Source: Neopestalotiopsis rosae
Taxonomy: Eukaryota > Ascomycota > Sordariomycetes > Amphisphaeriales > Sporocadaceae
Direction: 5' to 3'
Assembly (NCBI GenBank): GCA_023078685.1
Contig: JALGAS010000013.1
Coordinates: forward strand, 67,001-131,000
DNA length: 64,000 nt
How positions within the stretch are numbered: position 1 is the first letter of the stretch; each line of letters opens with the position of its first letter. The translations under genes were made by a program, and so were the position numbers. This document shows, one piece after another, positions 33,984 through 45,158 of the stretch. Below the pieces are notes generated by a model. It had not been told where the DNA came from and made no database searches. It saw only the letters and a list, made by a program, of their open reading frames with translations.

Positions 33984-34721
33984 TTTTGTCTACGCGCTAC
34001 GAAAATACGTCTGGTGCAGCATGATGGTCCGCCCAAAGGCTGCACATGGAATGTGGAGCTGGGATTATGTAGAGAGTGGAGGAGCAATCGCGCCCATTGA
34101 TAGTCTTGTGATATCCTAATAGACTGGTCTTCATTAATTTCCAGTACCAGAGCCATTTCTTGTGAGTGTCAAAATTCTGAATATCCAGGTTATACGAATA
34201 AGACCGTGCTATCATTGGACATGGATACATCATATTACTCGAGAACTGTTACTACGCCATAGTACGGCGTATATTCAGAGACGTACATGGCACTAATGGT
34301 ATGGCTTGAACGAGCTTGAATGGAACCCGGCATAATACCTATTGTAGCTCGGTTCTTTACTCCAAGAGGCTTCCTCGGACACTCTTTCGAGCCGATTCGG
34401 GGTTACCATAACCTAGCAAAGATCCCCGCACGGTGACCAAGAATCTCCAGTTGGGAGACGCAATCCTCTTGGAGTGTAAAATTGTATCATGCTTTCGCGC
34501 TATATCCCGTCTCTGTGGGGACAATGTGCCGGCGGAATTATCCCGGTTTATCATGGATGAGGTACATCGTGATGGGACAACCCAGATGCCTAGGCATTTT
34601 TAGGAATCAAGTTAGACACCTCGGCAAGATCACACTGGAAAAGTGATATATATGGTAAACGCGGAAAGCTCGCTTTGATAGTTGTGAATAGACAACTTAC
34701 TCAAATCTTGACTTGATCAAC
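33984..34721. other. Intergenic, 0.74 kb
   Basis: No coding signal; promoter of the amidase gene. Confidence 0.5.
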
Positions 34722-36663
34722 ATGGCCAAAGAAACTTGGGAGGTCAAGGCTGCTGATAAGCGTGCAGCGACCCTGGCCGCCATTCCTGAGGAATGGAGAC
34801 TTTCACCAGAGTCGCTTGCGCTTCTCAGACAGCCCGTCCAAGAAAATCGAAATAACCTCTTCGAGATTGGCATTGTGCAAGCTTCAGGGATTTTGTCTTC
34901 TCGGGAAATAGATATTACGGAAAACTACACGGTCTCACGTCTACTCGATGCCCTAGCAAAGGGGGTACTGTCAGCTGTCGAGGTGACGGTTGCGTTTTCA
35001 AAGCGGGCAGCGATTGCTCAGCAATTGGTAGGTCCTGATACTCCCGTTGCATGTCTTCAATGGCACTAACTACCCTATGGACCGGCTGTCTTACAGAAGT
35101 TTTGTTTGATAAGGCGCTGGAAAGAGCACACGACCTCGATACTCTCCGGAGCAGTGGTAAATTGGCCGGGCCGCTTCATGGACTGCCAATCAGCATCAAA
35201 GATAGTTTCCAATTTGCGGGCACGCAAGCAACTATTGGACTCGTATCATATCTCGACCGCGTTTCTGATGCGAACTCGGTACTTGTGGACGTGCTGTTGC
35301 AGCTTGGTGCCGTTTTATATGTAAAGACCAATGTTCCTCAAACAATGATGGTCAGTTCAAAGTTTTCCACCCCATTCAGGCGGCTCGTGCCCTGACACTT
35401 TCTCAGACCCTAGATTCCCATAACAACATCTTTGGTCGCGTTTTGAATCCATGGAATACAAGTCTCACTGCAGGCGGCTCAAGTGGTGGGGAGGGCGCGT
35501 TGGTGGCTTTTCGCGGATCTCCTCTCGGCGTCGGCACGGACGTGGGCGGTTCGTTCTCAATCTTTCGGACCGGCTGACCTGGGCAAGCTAATCATTCTGC
35601 TTTCAGGCTCGATTCGAGTTCCTGCTCTATGTTGCGGAACATATGGCTTTAAGCCCACTACAGGTCGCGTACCATATGGAATGCAGGTGGGATGTAGCGA
35701 TCCCGGACTTCGCATGATTCTCGCGTCGGCCGGCCCCATAGCAAATGACTTTGATGCTTTGGAGATCTTTGTCAAGGCGGTAATCGACGCCAGACCAGCC
35801 CTTTTGGACCATACAGCCATAGATGTACCCTGGAAAGAAGTCAAGCTTAATCAGGACTCCAAGCTGCGCCTAGGGTTGCTGGCTGAAGACCCCCTATATC
35901 CACTACACCCTCCTGTCCAAGCGGCACTCGACGAGGCAGTCAAGCTACTAAGGCAACACGGCCATGAGATCGTCCAGCTCACCCCCGAGGAAGGGCATGT
36001 GGCTCACTCAGCCGAGTTGGCCTGGAAGCTCTGGGGATTGGATGCCACGGCAGACAGCATCGTCAAGGCTGGAGGCGAGCCTACAGTGCCGTCGCGTCTC
36101 ACCTTGGCGCGTGATGCCGCGGCAACTGACTGGCACCTTGTGCCTGATCTCAGCGAGCTGACTGCTCTAAAACAATTGTCATTCCTCATGAGCAAAAAGT
36201 CCGAGATCTCGGCAGACTGGAGTCGTACCTGGAGAGTGCACAACCTGGATGCCGTTATTGGGCCGCCGGCGCAACACACAGCAATTGAGCACGACCAGTA
36301 CGGCATTCCGGCCTACACGGCGCTCTTGAACTTTTTAGATGTGAATTTGACCATGAACCACGCTCTTTCAAAGATGACCTGCTGACCATATCTTGATAGT
36401 ATCCGGCATGTGTGGTCCCATTCGGTCACGCCTCAAGCTCTACGTCGCCCACAGTCTTTGAGAAGAAACCGGGCCAAGCGGGGCCGCCATGTAAGTTTGC
36501 GAGCATTTCGTCGATATACGTGAGTTGAAAATTAGCTGACTCCAGGCAAGTCAATCCTTCGATGATCGAGGGAGCGCCATGCTCTATTCAGGTATTCACG
36601 CGGAGAATGTGTGATGAGGAATGTCTGGCGGTTGCGAGGATCATCGATACGGTGCTTCACTAA
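34722..36663 (+). CDS. Amidase (amidase-signature family), expected intron-1 acceptor lost
   Basis: Exons as the family predicts: 34722-35027, 35081-35350, 35407-35548, 35607-36340, 36400-36490, 36551-36663; 551 aa. The Ser-cisSer-Lys triad is visible: Lys in GLPISIKDSF, cis-Ser in GGSSGGEGAL, nucleophile Ser in GTDVGGSIRIPA. The C terminus ends with NPSMIEGAPCSIQ and EECLAVARIIDTVLH, as in intact relatives. Oddity: intron 1 has a good donor (GTAGGT) and a CACTAAC branch site, but the base pair before the expected exon (ACC GGC TGT CTT ACA GAA) is GG at 35079-35080, not AG. The next AG (35095-35096) gives a frameshift unless a weak donor at 35032 is used, which would replace a few residues. 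The enzyme hydrolyses carboxamides, releasing ammonia; it may be impaired here. Confidence 0.85.
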
Positions 36664-36968
36664 ATCAGGAGTCTAGCTAAACTTGACGTCTTATAGGCCG
36701 TTGTGGGGGTGCCGAACCCTTCCAGCGCGGGGTTTCGGGGGGGTTGCGTTATCATCAAGGCACTAGATTCAATCAGGATAGAAAGTCCAGTGTCTTTGTA
36801 CAGAGCATGACCTCGGGTGGTTGCAAAGACGCAAACTTGACAGAATGCGGCGTCGTCGATGTCGTCGTCGCAAGACTACTCGATATACTGTCCTCTCATA
36901 AAATCGATTCTTTTGCAATTGGACTGTCAACACTGTAAAGTGTCATTTCAGTAATTCGTCCACTCGCC
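36664..36968. other. Intergenic, 0.3 kb, between amidase and regulator
   Basis: Short spacer with a G-rich run (GGGGTTTCGGGGGGG type) near 36729-36743; nothing else seen. Confidence 0.45.
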
Positions 36969-38303
36969 ATGTCCACCCAAAGATCATGCGACCGTTGCCA
37001 TGCTATCAAGGAGCGCTGTGAATGGCGCCTCAATTCATCCACTTGCAAGCGCTGCACCCGTCTGCAACATGCTTGCGAGACAAGGCGCCCGGTGAAACAT
37101 CCTGGACGCAGGCCTCGTCCAAGTATAGCATTGGCAGCAACGAGTATCCCGAGAGAAAAGGAATGGAATTGCGATCCCGCTCTTATCGCGCTGCGGGATG
37201 TTTCCGGAATCGAGCGCCAGGTTATTCAACGCTTGATGACATGCGACGACAGCCTCGAAAACTTTCTCGTAGGTTCAACCTTTTGCGCTAGCCACCGTCG
37301 ACTGATCATGTCGGTTGTCATGACTTCGACGGCTGAGCTGCAAGACGCATTGCTGGCCTCGTGCATGGCTTGGCTGGATGACATGCCGATTGAGTCGTGC
37401 GATACGTATCGAAAGGCTGCATTGGGCCTCGGTAAGCTCTCGGCATTGGAGATTGCGAATAAGAACGATGCAACTACGTGTGTAACTCTTGGTGCCCTGT
37501 TGCACACGTTTGCGCTCAAGTTGCGGGTCGAGGACGCCTATCTCATATGTGCAGAGGCACTCGGGCGAATCAAGCCTCTCTACGAGTCGGAGCGTCGTGT
37601 CGACTCGGCCGACTACTTCATGCTGACGTGCATGGTTGGAGCCGACATGTTGGAATGCCTACTACGATGTCGCATGCCTACATTGCGATACAAGCCCCCT
37701 ATCGATCCGGCTCATGTTGACCGCTTCGTGGGACTTTGTGGATCGTTGCTGCCGCTGCTGCACGATATATGTGAGCTCAATATCGCCTCGTATCACGCAG
37801 ATGTGACAGACAGCGAAGCAATTAGGGAGGCTTTGTCACTCGCGGAGCACGCAGTAATGAATTGGATGCCTCCTGTGCCGAGTGGGTTTGCTACGCACTT
37901 CACATCGACGGAAACAGCACACATGCTCTGCCAGGCACGCGTGATGCGTATGGCGGCGCTGCTGATAATCCACCGTCTAAGGCACTCCTATGATTGCGAG
38001 ACCGCGTCCGCGTTGGCAATGGCATCTACAATTATGCATGAGCTGGTGATCACGCAGCACATTACCAACAAACAGGTCAGATGTGTTGACTTGGCCATCT
38101 TGGTGGCTTGCCTCGAGTTCGACGGAGCTGACAGAGATCGTTGGATACAAAAGTCAGATCAATTGCTCGGCTACTCTACAAACTACCGAAGGAGAATCCA
38201 AGGCATAATCAACACGTTCTGGGCGGCCAAGTATGATGGACAGAAACTTTTTTGGTACAACCTAGGAGATATTTGCTTCAAGACGCCTGGCCATTCTGGC
38301 TAA
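36969..38303 (+). CDS. Zn2Cys6 (Gal4-type) transcription factor
   Basis: Single exon, 444 aa from ATG 36969. The binuclear zinc cluster is at the very N terminus, residues about 7-36: CDRCHAIKERC, eight residues, then CKRCTRLQHAC, matching C-x2-C-x6-C-x8-C-x2-C-x6-C. A basic linker (KHPGRRPRPS) follows. The remaining about 380 residues are helical (LGKLSALEIANK, LRVEDAYLICAEALGRIKPL). They resemble the C-terminal part of pathway-specific regulators of fungal gene clusters, without a clear middle homology domain. It acts in the nucleus. Position inside the amine/amidase group suggests it is the local regulator; its inducer and targets are unknown. Confidence 0.9.
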   Translation: MSTQRSCDRCHAIKERCEWRLNSSTCKRCTRLQHACETRRPVKHPGRRPRPSIALAATSIPREKEWNCDPALIALRDVSGIERQVIQRLMTCDDSLENFLVGSTFCASHRRLIMSVVMTSTAELQDALLASCMAWLDDMPIESCDTYRKAALGLGKLSALEIANKNDATTCVTLGALLHTFALKLRVEDAYLICAEALGRIKPLYESERRVDSADYFMLTCMVGADMLECLLRCRMPTLRYKPPIDPAHVDRFVGLCGSLLPLLHDICELNIASYHADVTDSEAIREALSLAEHAVMNWMPPVPSGFATHFTSTETAHMLCQARVMRMAALLIIHRLRHSYDCETASALAMASTIMHELVITQHITNKQVRCVDLAILVACLEFDGADRDRWIQKSDQLLGYSTNYRRRIQGIINTFWAAKYDGQKLFWYNLGDICFKTPGHSG

Positions 38304-38889
38304 CATGTGCTCATATGGCCAGAAAATTGCCATCTCACGAATCTGAAACTTGTAGCAGAATCCCGAGTGACTGACTGTGGCGGTTTTGCAAACTCATCTG
38401 CTTCGTAGTAAAGGCTTTCTGACAGTCACACCGGTGATCGTATATGCGAGATTTTGTAAAAATAGCGGGATATTCCCACGCAACATACACCATCCTTCAC
38501 TTGCGGCCACTTTGTCAAAACTCTGGAGAGCAGCTATCTGATGTAGCTCTCGAGGGAGCTGTAGGTCGAGTCAATCACCATCAGGCGTTGTGGCCGCCCT
38601 TTGGTCCATATCTGTCTACTTTTCGGGGAAAGCGGGCAGATCTCAAGCTGATTTCACAAACATCTAGGCTAAATGACATGAAGCTCTGTGAGCCGTATTG
38701 TTTCTATTTTTGAGCTAATCGCGGAATTGCTAGTGTTCTTCACCGGTAAGTTTCCGGTAGGTTTCGGGAATGCACCGAGTAATCGGCCGGCCTCTGCCCG
38801 GTCCCTTGCCTCCCAAGCTGCTTCATCCTAAACAACCCAAAATTTACACGTTTTCACCCATCCAAGAGAAACTTCCGGCTTGCTTAGGA
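38304..38889. other. Convergent intergenic spacer, 0.59 kb
   Basis: Lies between the 3' ends of the regulator and the amine oxidase; presumably holds both 3' UTRs. Confidence 0.5.
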
Positions 38890-40826
38890 TTAGAAAGTGT
38901 CAACATACCATCCATTTGCTGTTTTAAACTCATCCTGCTGTGTCGTAGCATGTAGAGTCTCGTAGTGCAACATATTTCCGCAGCTGGTCGTCGACCCTGA
39001 ACAATTCTTGCCGAGTAAGCCAGCGACACGCTGACCGGACTCTCTACCCTCAAACCATGCCCCTTGCAAGAATGAAAAATACTGGGTACTCTGCGCTTCG
39101 CCAGCAAAGAAGACCCGACCAACATTGGCGCGCAAATTTTGGTGCATCTCTAGCGAGGCGCCCGCAGGCCAATGGGAGTAAGTCCCAAAACTGTAGGGCT
39201 GAAGTCCCCATCTTGGATACAAGAATGCAATGGGCTCAGGGACCACAATATCTGGGAACATTTGCTGCAATACTGCGATGACCTCGGCCCGAGTCTCCTC
39301 GTCAGTCTGACGTTCGATGCGACTCGCGATCTGGCCCATGGCGGTAACGAGAAGCATGTTTGAGCCTGGATGAATGTTGTCTGCGCCAATGTTATGCCAT
39401 TCTGCAAGGTATCCTCTTGTAGTAGGGGATGCGTAAAGCATGTTCTCATTGGTCGAGTTCCAGAAGGTCTCGTTGAACTGAATAAACATTTTCAGGTACG
39501 TTCCCATGCGAAATGTCGCAATCGCCTCCTTTTTCCAGGACGGAAAGGCTGGAGAAAACTTGACGGTGTCGCTTTGAAGAACACCCAATGGCAGTGTAAC
39601 TATGGCATATTCGGCCTCGAAGCAATTGCCGTCCGAGGTCTCGACCACAACTCCAGTATCCGTGTAGTTGACTTTGGTCACTGCAGTGTTCAGGGCAAGG
39701 CGCGAGTCGTTGGACTCGAGAAAGGTGGAAGCCTCGCCCTTGAGCCAGGTGTTGAATCCACGCTGATCTGTACAAAACATGTCCGAAGCGCCAAAAACGT
39801 TGTATGTCGCATTTCTTTGAACGATGCTCCAGGCCTGCGAACCTTCTTCGGGCGTTTGAGCGATTGCTGCATCTATAGACTGCGGCGTTAATTGCCGGGA
39901 TCTTGTGTGTTAAATGCCAAGTCCTCCATGTCTCTCTTTGGGAACGGAAATCACTGACCAAACGTCATCCACTCCAAGGCTTGCTTGTGCGAATCATTCC
40001 CTGGCTTCCAGTCCACCAGATCAAATCCGGCACGGGCGCTCCGGTCCTGAAGGTTTTGACTCAAAATAGAGCCAGCATCTGTCAGAAACCGAGGCAATGC
40101 ATCAGACAGCTCTTCTAATGCTATGCTCATGTCTGCAGGTCCATTCTCATCATATGTTAGAAGAGATTCGTCCCAGAGTGCCGTTATTACATTCCATTTC
40201 TTAGTCTGTGGCATCAAAATTCAGTCAACAGTCCTGCGGTTCTTATGTCGGGGTGGGTGGCCATACAAAAGTCCAGATTGGGTTTTCCTCCAAGTAGCCA
40301 TCTTCCATCGCTACTCCTTGGACCTGCAAACCGTAGTCAGTCATATCGATATGTCTGTCTGAGGGTAACCCAGGCGGAGCGAACCCAGTTGGCACCAAGC
40401 TCAATCACATAAGGCGAACCGTCGGCCTTCTTCCCAAATTCTGCATGTTTCATTCTGCCTCCCATGTCTTGCTGGTATTCAATAATGATGAAATCGGTGA
40501 TGGATGCATTATGTAAGGCTTGCTGTGTACGGAGATTTGTTTAGCGACCTGCCGAGGTAAAAAGAAATGGAATCATGGTTGGGAAATAGTCATCACTTAC
40601 GGCAGCAGTGATGCCTGCGACTCCAGCACCCCTAGAATCATCAAGTCATTGCACGCAACGGTGGTTTCATGTTATTCGGAGCTTACAATACGACTACCTG
40701 CGACTTGCGGCACGCAGAAGATGAGGCACGAAGTGCAGGATCTCCAGTATCTCCAACAGCGGCAGATGCGACGACAGCACTGGCGACGGCCAGGAGATTG
40801 AAACAGATGTGCTGAATATTCGGCAT
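38890..40826 (-). CDS. Secreted flavin-containing amine oxidase (polyamine oxidase-like)
   Basis: Six exons: 40826-40687, 40631-40601, 40522-40385, 40323-40267, 40205-39959, 39872-38890; 531 aa. It begins with a signal peptide (HICFNLLAVASAVVASAAVG, about residues 5-25). The dinucleotide-binding motif is VVVLGAGVAGITAA, followed by EYQQDMGGRM and IELGANWVQG (the usual R-G-G-R and G-A-x-W-x-x-G segments). The distal FAD-binding region includes VGRVFFAGEAQS and QGAWFEGRESGQRVAGL. Potential N-glycosylation sites (NAS, NET, NST) fit secretion. Fungal proteins of this kind oxidise polyamines or monoamines, giving an aldehyde and hydrogen peroxide outside the cell. The aldehyde dehydrogenase and transporter nearby could take the product further. 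Confidence 0.9.
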
Positions 40827-41220
40827 AAAGGGCAAAAGAGTGAACAGGTATAAATTTATCACTGGAAAAGATGCGAGTCGAGCACAAACCTGGATACTGC
40901 ATGCATCCAACGTATTCTCGTCGTGCTGTTTTTATATCATATTCTCCAAGACCAACGACTTCAGCTGCTTTGACACGGGCCGGCGCAGTAAATACAGGAA
41001 AGTCAGTTACTACTCATTAGGACTTATTGCCAAGGGGTTGTAAATCTCGCTAATGAACCAGGCCAATCACCTCATGCAATGCCTTGATAAACCGGGAGTT
41101 TGACCGGGGCTTATACTACGGGGTGCTAAGGGACCGTCCATGATTTGACTGGCCTGGCTGAACTTACAATCACCCCGCAGAAGTATCCGTACGCCCTCCA
41201 TTTTGCATATTCCGCGGAGG

Positions 41221-41400
41221 ATACGATATATCTTACGCATTAGCAATTTTTAGATTTCTCATTTATATATATATAGTGAAATTAAATTGCAAAAAATTCT
41301 TCATATAATAAATATTATATATTATACGTTTATAGCATATTAGAATATCCATTTCATCTTTATATACCGTATTATATATACGTGAATATAGTGAGTTTAG
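41221..41400. repeat. AT-rich, TpA-rich tract (RIP-like island)
   Basis: About 180 bp of extreme A+T with many TATA/ATAT steps (for example TTTATATATATATAG and ATAAATATTATATATTATA). It stands out sharply from flanking sequence. In Sordariomycetes such islands are often remnants of repeats mutated by RIP; no element can be recognised any more. Confidence 0.6.
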
Positions 41401-41667
41401 GTGTGAGTAGGGGGGAGTACGGAGACTTATGCGGGGTCGGTTTAACACGTGCAATATCAGCCATCTACGGGCTACATTTACAGAGCCAATGCCATGGTCG
41501 ATTGTGTTCTATCGTGTGCAAAAGAAATTTAGCAGCATTTCCAGCTCTCATATATGCGGACAAAGTTTCGTTGCTCCACGTTGCAAGCAAGCTATCATGT
41601 AACTGGATTGCGTCCATCACTCCCAAAAAGTTCGGGTGCATGTCGATTCTGCCATCTATGCTATCTG

Positions 41668-42921
41668 CTAAAAACGGCTCAGAAAATTGTCTACTGCAGC
41701 CTGGGGCGTCAGGCGCTCGCTTCTCTCCGTAGTTAGGAGATAAGATTCTGGAAAGCCTTGTGGAACCGTTCCATGCACAGCTAGCTGAGCAATCGCCTCG
41801 CCAGTCAACCAGCACTTATCCATTCCATGGCCGTTGAACCCAGCTGCGATCCACTCGCCGTCGCCTTCTCGTCCCGTCATCGCCATTGTGAGCTTCCCGA
41901 CAATCGGCATATTATCAGACGTGAATCCCATAACTCCAGACCAGACTTGGGATGAGCCTCCCGTCTCGGTGCTCCTCCATATCTTGCCAAGCTGGGACAA
42001 GATGTTTGCCTTGGCCGTCTGGAGGGCGTAAGGATGAGAATGCGTTGCATCGTGTACGATGGTGGTGACTGGAGTGTTTGTCTCGAGTGAAAATCTATCG
42101 CCAAATTGAGCAATCAATGATGAAAGTAGCGCCGTAACAAGCCGATACGGCGAAAGAGCTGCTGAGCCATGCTGCTCAAGAGCACCGACAATATCTCTGT
42201 AACAGTATTTCTGCGAAGCCATGTTAGTATCGCGATCAATTCTGGCACGGAAAAGTCTCTGCCTACCGACTCTGCCTCCTCCTTTGACAGAATCTTGGAC
42301 TTGTGCTGCCTCATTGGTATGAGCTCATCCAACAGTGCAATGTTTCGTCTTTCATACTCAACCAAGTCCTCGTCCCTAAAGCCCACGGTGCTTATCACAT
42401 CTCGTAATTGTATTATTTCGCGCTCCGAAGCATCGAGTTGTGCTACAACCGATTTCAGGCGAGCAATATTATCCTCGCTGAATCTGAGGATCTTAACGGC
42501 CTCGTCTTTCCCAATATTCTCTACGAGGACTGGGAAAAGAGACTGAGCATCCGAGACCAGGTGACCACCGTTACGGCCCGTTGCGCCGCTCACTGCGTTT
42601 CGGGCCTCAAGTATAGCGATACGCGGTGCCAGATTTGCAGTACTTCTATCATGGAGGAGTGCATAGGCCACACTGGAACCAGTGATGCCGGATCCGATAA
42701 CGGCAATGTCGACCAACTCTGGAAGCGTGGGCGATTGTACTGATGATACAGTAGCATGAGGCGGTTCTTGCCATGCCGATGGCGAAGGATTTCCTACTGG
42801 CAGGCCAGGCGGCAGCATAATGCGCGCGGTGAACTGTTCAACGAGGTCTGCCATACAGAGTGAGCGAGAGCCGTGCTGGTACTGGAGTCGCCGAGTCTTG
42901 ATACTCACCGGCTTGAGCCAT
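41668..42921 (-). CDS. FAD-dependent oxidoreductase (DAO family), copy 2, internally deleted
   Basis: Exons 42921-42909, 42847-42267, 42210-41668 give an open 378-aa frame. Exon 1 is again 13 nt (MAQA plus one base) and intron 2 sits at the same phase-0 place as in copy 1, so the two are clear paralogues. Shared blocks: VGNPSPSAWQEPPHA, IAVIGSGITGSSVA, ARNAVSGATGRNGGHLVSD, WSGVMGFTSDNMPIVG, FNGHGMDKCWLTGEA. Copy 2 lacks about 108 residues that copy 1 has between HPYALQT and the KANILSQLGK stretch; the junction is near 42010-42025. The lost part holds the second half of the FAD domain (C-T-N-G-Y segment) and much of the substrate domain. The product is probably inactive, although the frame is preserved. 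Confidence 0.78.
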
Positions 42922-43521
42922 GCTGCTAGACTTTAAATATGCCTTGCCCCCCTGGCGTCTTTAATACCATACGCAATGTGTGATTCTTCAAGTTTTAAAA
43001 AGTTCAGCAAGAACCAGATATTAAATCACCTGAGATTGAACACACAAGTGTTGTAACAACCACGGCTGGCCTGAGTACTATTGTATATATCGACGAACAG
43101 TGATGAGTGGAGCCGCCTATTTAGAACAACTTCCCGCCGGAGCTCTCCGCCGGGACCAATTCCCATCCATGACAGACAACACTAACCAGATGAAATGTAC
43201 CGGCTAATAGGCCGGCTCGCGTACGTACTCGGGCGCTTTCCACACGGCAAGGGAAATGATAGAGTCAGCACGATTACTTGAACGAGTATGATGGCCTTTC
43301 AAATTGTACCTTTGTAAACAAATAAAAGCACTGAATGCCGACAATCAAATTTCGTGCACCTTATCAAGTATGATGTCGTTCTTGAGGCTATCTTCACGAC
43401 ACTTTCACTGGAAGGCACCAAAGGTAACCTCTGCAAAGGTCAATGTTCAATGGCGTCAGGAAGCAAGTGCTAGCTAACAAACTTGAAAAGAAAGTCGTCA
43501 TTCATTATATTATTTTCAAAG
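42922..43521. other. Intergenic, 0.6 kb
   Basis: No gene seen; upstream of DAO copy 2 and downstream of the receptor gene. Confidence 0.5.
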
Positions 43522-45158
43522 CTAGACGGCAGAATACCCCAAGTCTGGGGAAGACGTGCCTCGCCTGTATCGATCCACAAGCTCAAACTCGTCGCTCTTG
43601 CTGTCAATAGTGATGCTGATTGTCTTTGAAATGTTATTCCTGCGCTCATGCATGCGCGCGAACCCTTGCTTGCGGAAATCTGATCCTCCACTGTTCCCCG
43701 TGGTCTCTTTCCCCCCCGAAGGATCACTGCTCCCCTTTGTGGTGAACAGACGAGGGAAGACTCTGCGAAGAAGCGCGGCCACTCCCGGCAATGATGCACA
43801 CATCACGCCAACGTCGATTTCGACCAGAGACCATACTGCCAGCGCGGAATAATCATAAGTCGGGTCCGCGCTGTTTCCAAACTCCATTATCGTTTGTAGG
43901 CGAATGATGGAGCAAATAGTGACGCTAAGTTGTCAATGTTAGTCTTGTGTCCTAAAGTCTCCTCAGTTATGGGCTGCAACTTACAATAAGCCGACAGTAA
44001 ACATGATTATAACCCCGAGCTTTCTCTTGAGACTCATTTGCAATGCCCACAATTGTGGAATCGGGAGCAGGAAGACGAGAATATCGACTGGATTGCTCGT
44101 AATCAGTGATTATTTTCTGTTATACATCATTGTGGTACTTACGACTCATGTTGACTCCAGCCAAAGCAAATGCTTGTTTGCTAGTATCCATACACGTGCC
44201 ACTGTGTTGTCCATCCCAGCCTTGCCACATGAAGGTGATCGGCACGCAATTGAAGCCAGTTGATACCCAACAACTGATACCAAAAGCCAGTGTGATGCCA
44301 ATAAGGATGTAACAGAGCAAGCGGAAGCGGTAGACGGCAAAGACGCGGATGTATAGACACAAGATTGATATCTTGGTGAAGACAACAATAAAGGTATATA
44401 GATATTCTTCAACAAAGAAGTAGAGCAGCGTTTTCGTGATTTCGTCAGAGTTTAACATCCATATATCTCGTCCGAGACCGGATTGCACCATGAAGTATGC
44501 AATGACATGAGCGGGCGTGAGGGCGACCTAATTTACTTTCATCAGTTGCAATTCCCCAATACCGCTGGGCAAGCAGTCATCTCACCAAGCAAGCGATAAT
44601 GGTCCAGTCGTCCCAGGATTTATTCGAGAGATAGGGCGCGCGCGCTATCAGTCGCATGACAACGAATACGAAAGCAATAGCGTAAAGAGTCCAGGTAGTT
44701 GCTAATATGTATGTGCGTTGGTTGCGGACTTCTGCGCCGCACATTTCCTTTTCGAATTTTTGCGTTTCTGAGTACCGAATGTTAGTGTATTCGTGTATTG
44801 CAAGTGCAAACTCCTTGAACTCACGCAATTGTTCAACTACAGTACATCCTGCTTGCGCCATACAGACTGTGAGCGCAGTTGCCAGATCTTGGTTGTTGCA
44901 AATACACGCCGTATCCGTAAGATCACATGTTGACTGAGGAATGACGGATACAAAGCAATTGAACTTGAGCAGCATCAGCACTTCGACATTCGAGTCTTTT
45001 GGATCGCGAGAGAAACTTACTGCGCATTCCGGAACCGATGATTCCAATAGCTGTATCATGGCTGTCACATTTGAGCTAACAACGCTGACTGCCTGTGATG
45101 TAACCATCTGAGCGAGCATCGCCGAGGCTAACAAGAGTATAGACCTGCTGAACCACAT
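43522..45158 (-). CDS. CFEM-domain PTH11-type seven-transmembrane receptor
   Basis: Six exons: 45158-45021, 44963-44825, 44767-44586, 44527-44143, 44087-43985, 43924-43522; 449 aa. A signal peptide (SILLLASAMLAQMVTSQA) leads into a Cys-rich CFEM domain: VPECAFNCFVSVIPQSTC, DLTDTACICNNQDL, VCMAQAGCTVVEQL. Then come membrane helices of the fungal rhodopsin-like/PTH11 family: TTWTLYAIAFVFVVMRLIAR, the WDDWTIIACL motif, FFVEEYLYTFIVVFTKISIL, FNCVPITFMWQ, and LVFLLPIPQLWALQMSLKRK. A cytosolic tail of about 100 polar residues follows. Founding members are surface sensors that control appressorium or host-surface responses through G proteins. The ligand here is unknown. All junction phases agree. 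Confidence 0.9.
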
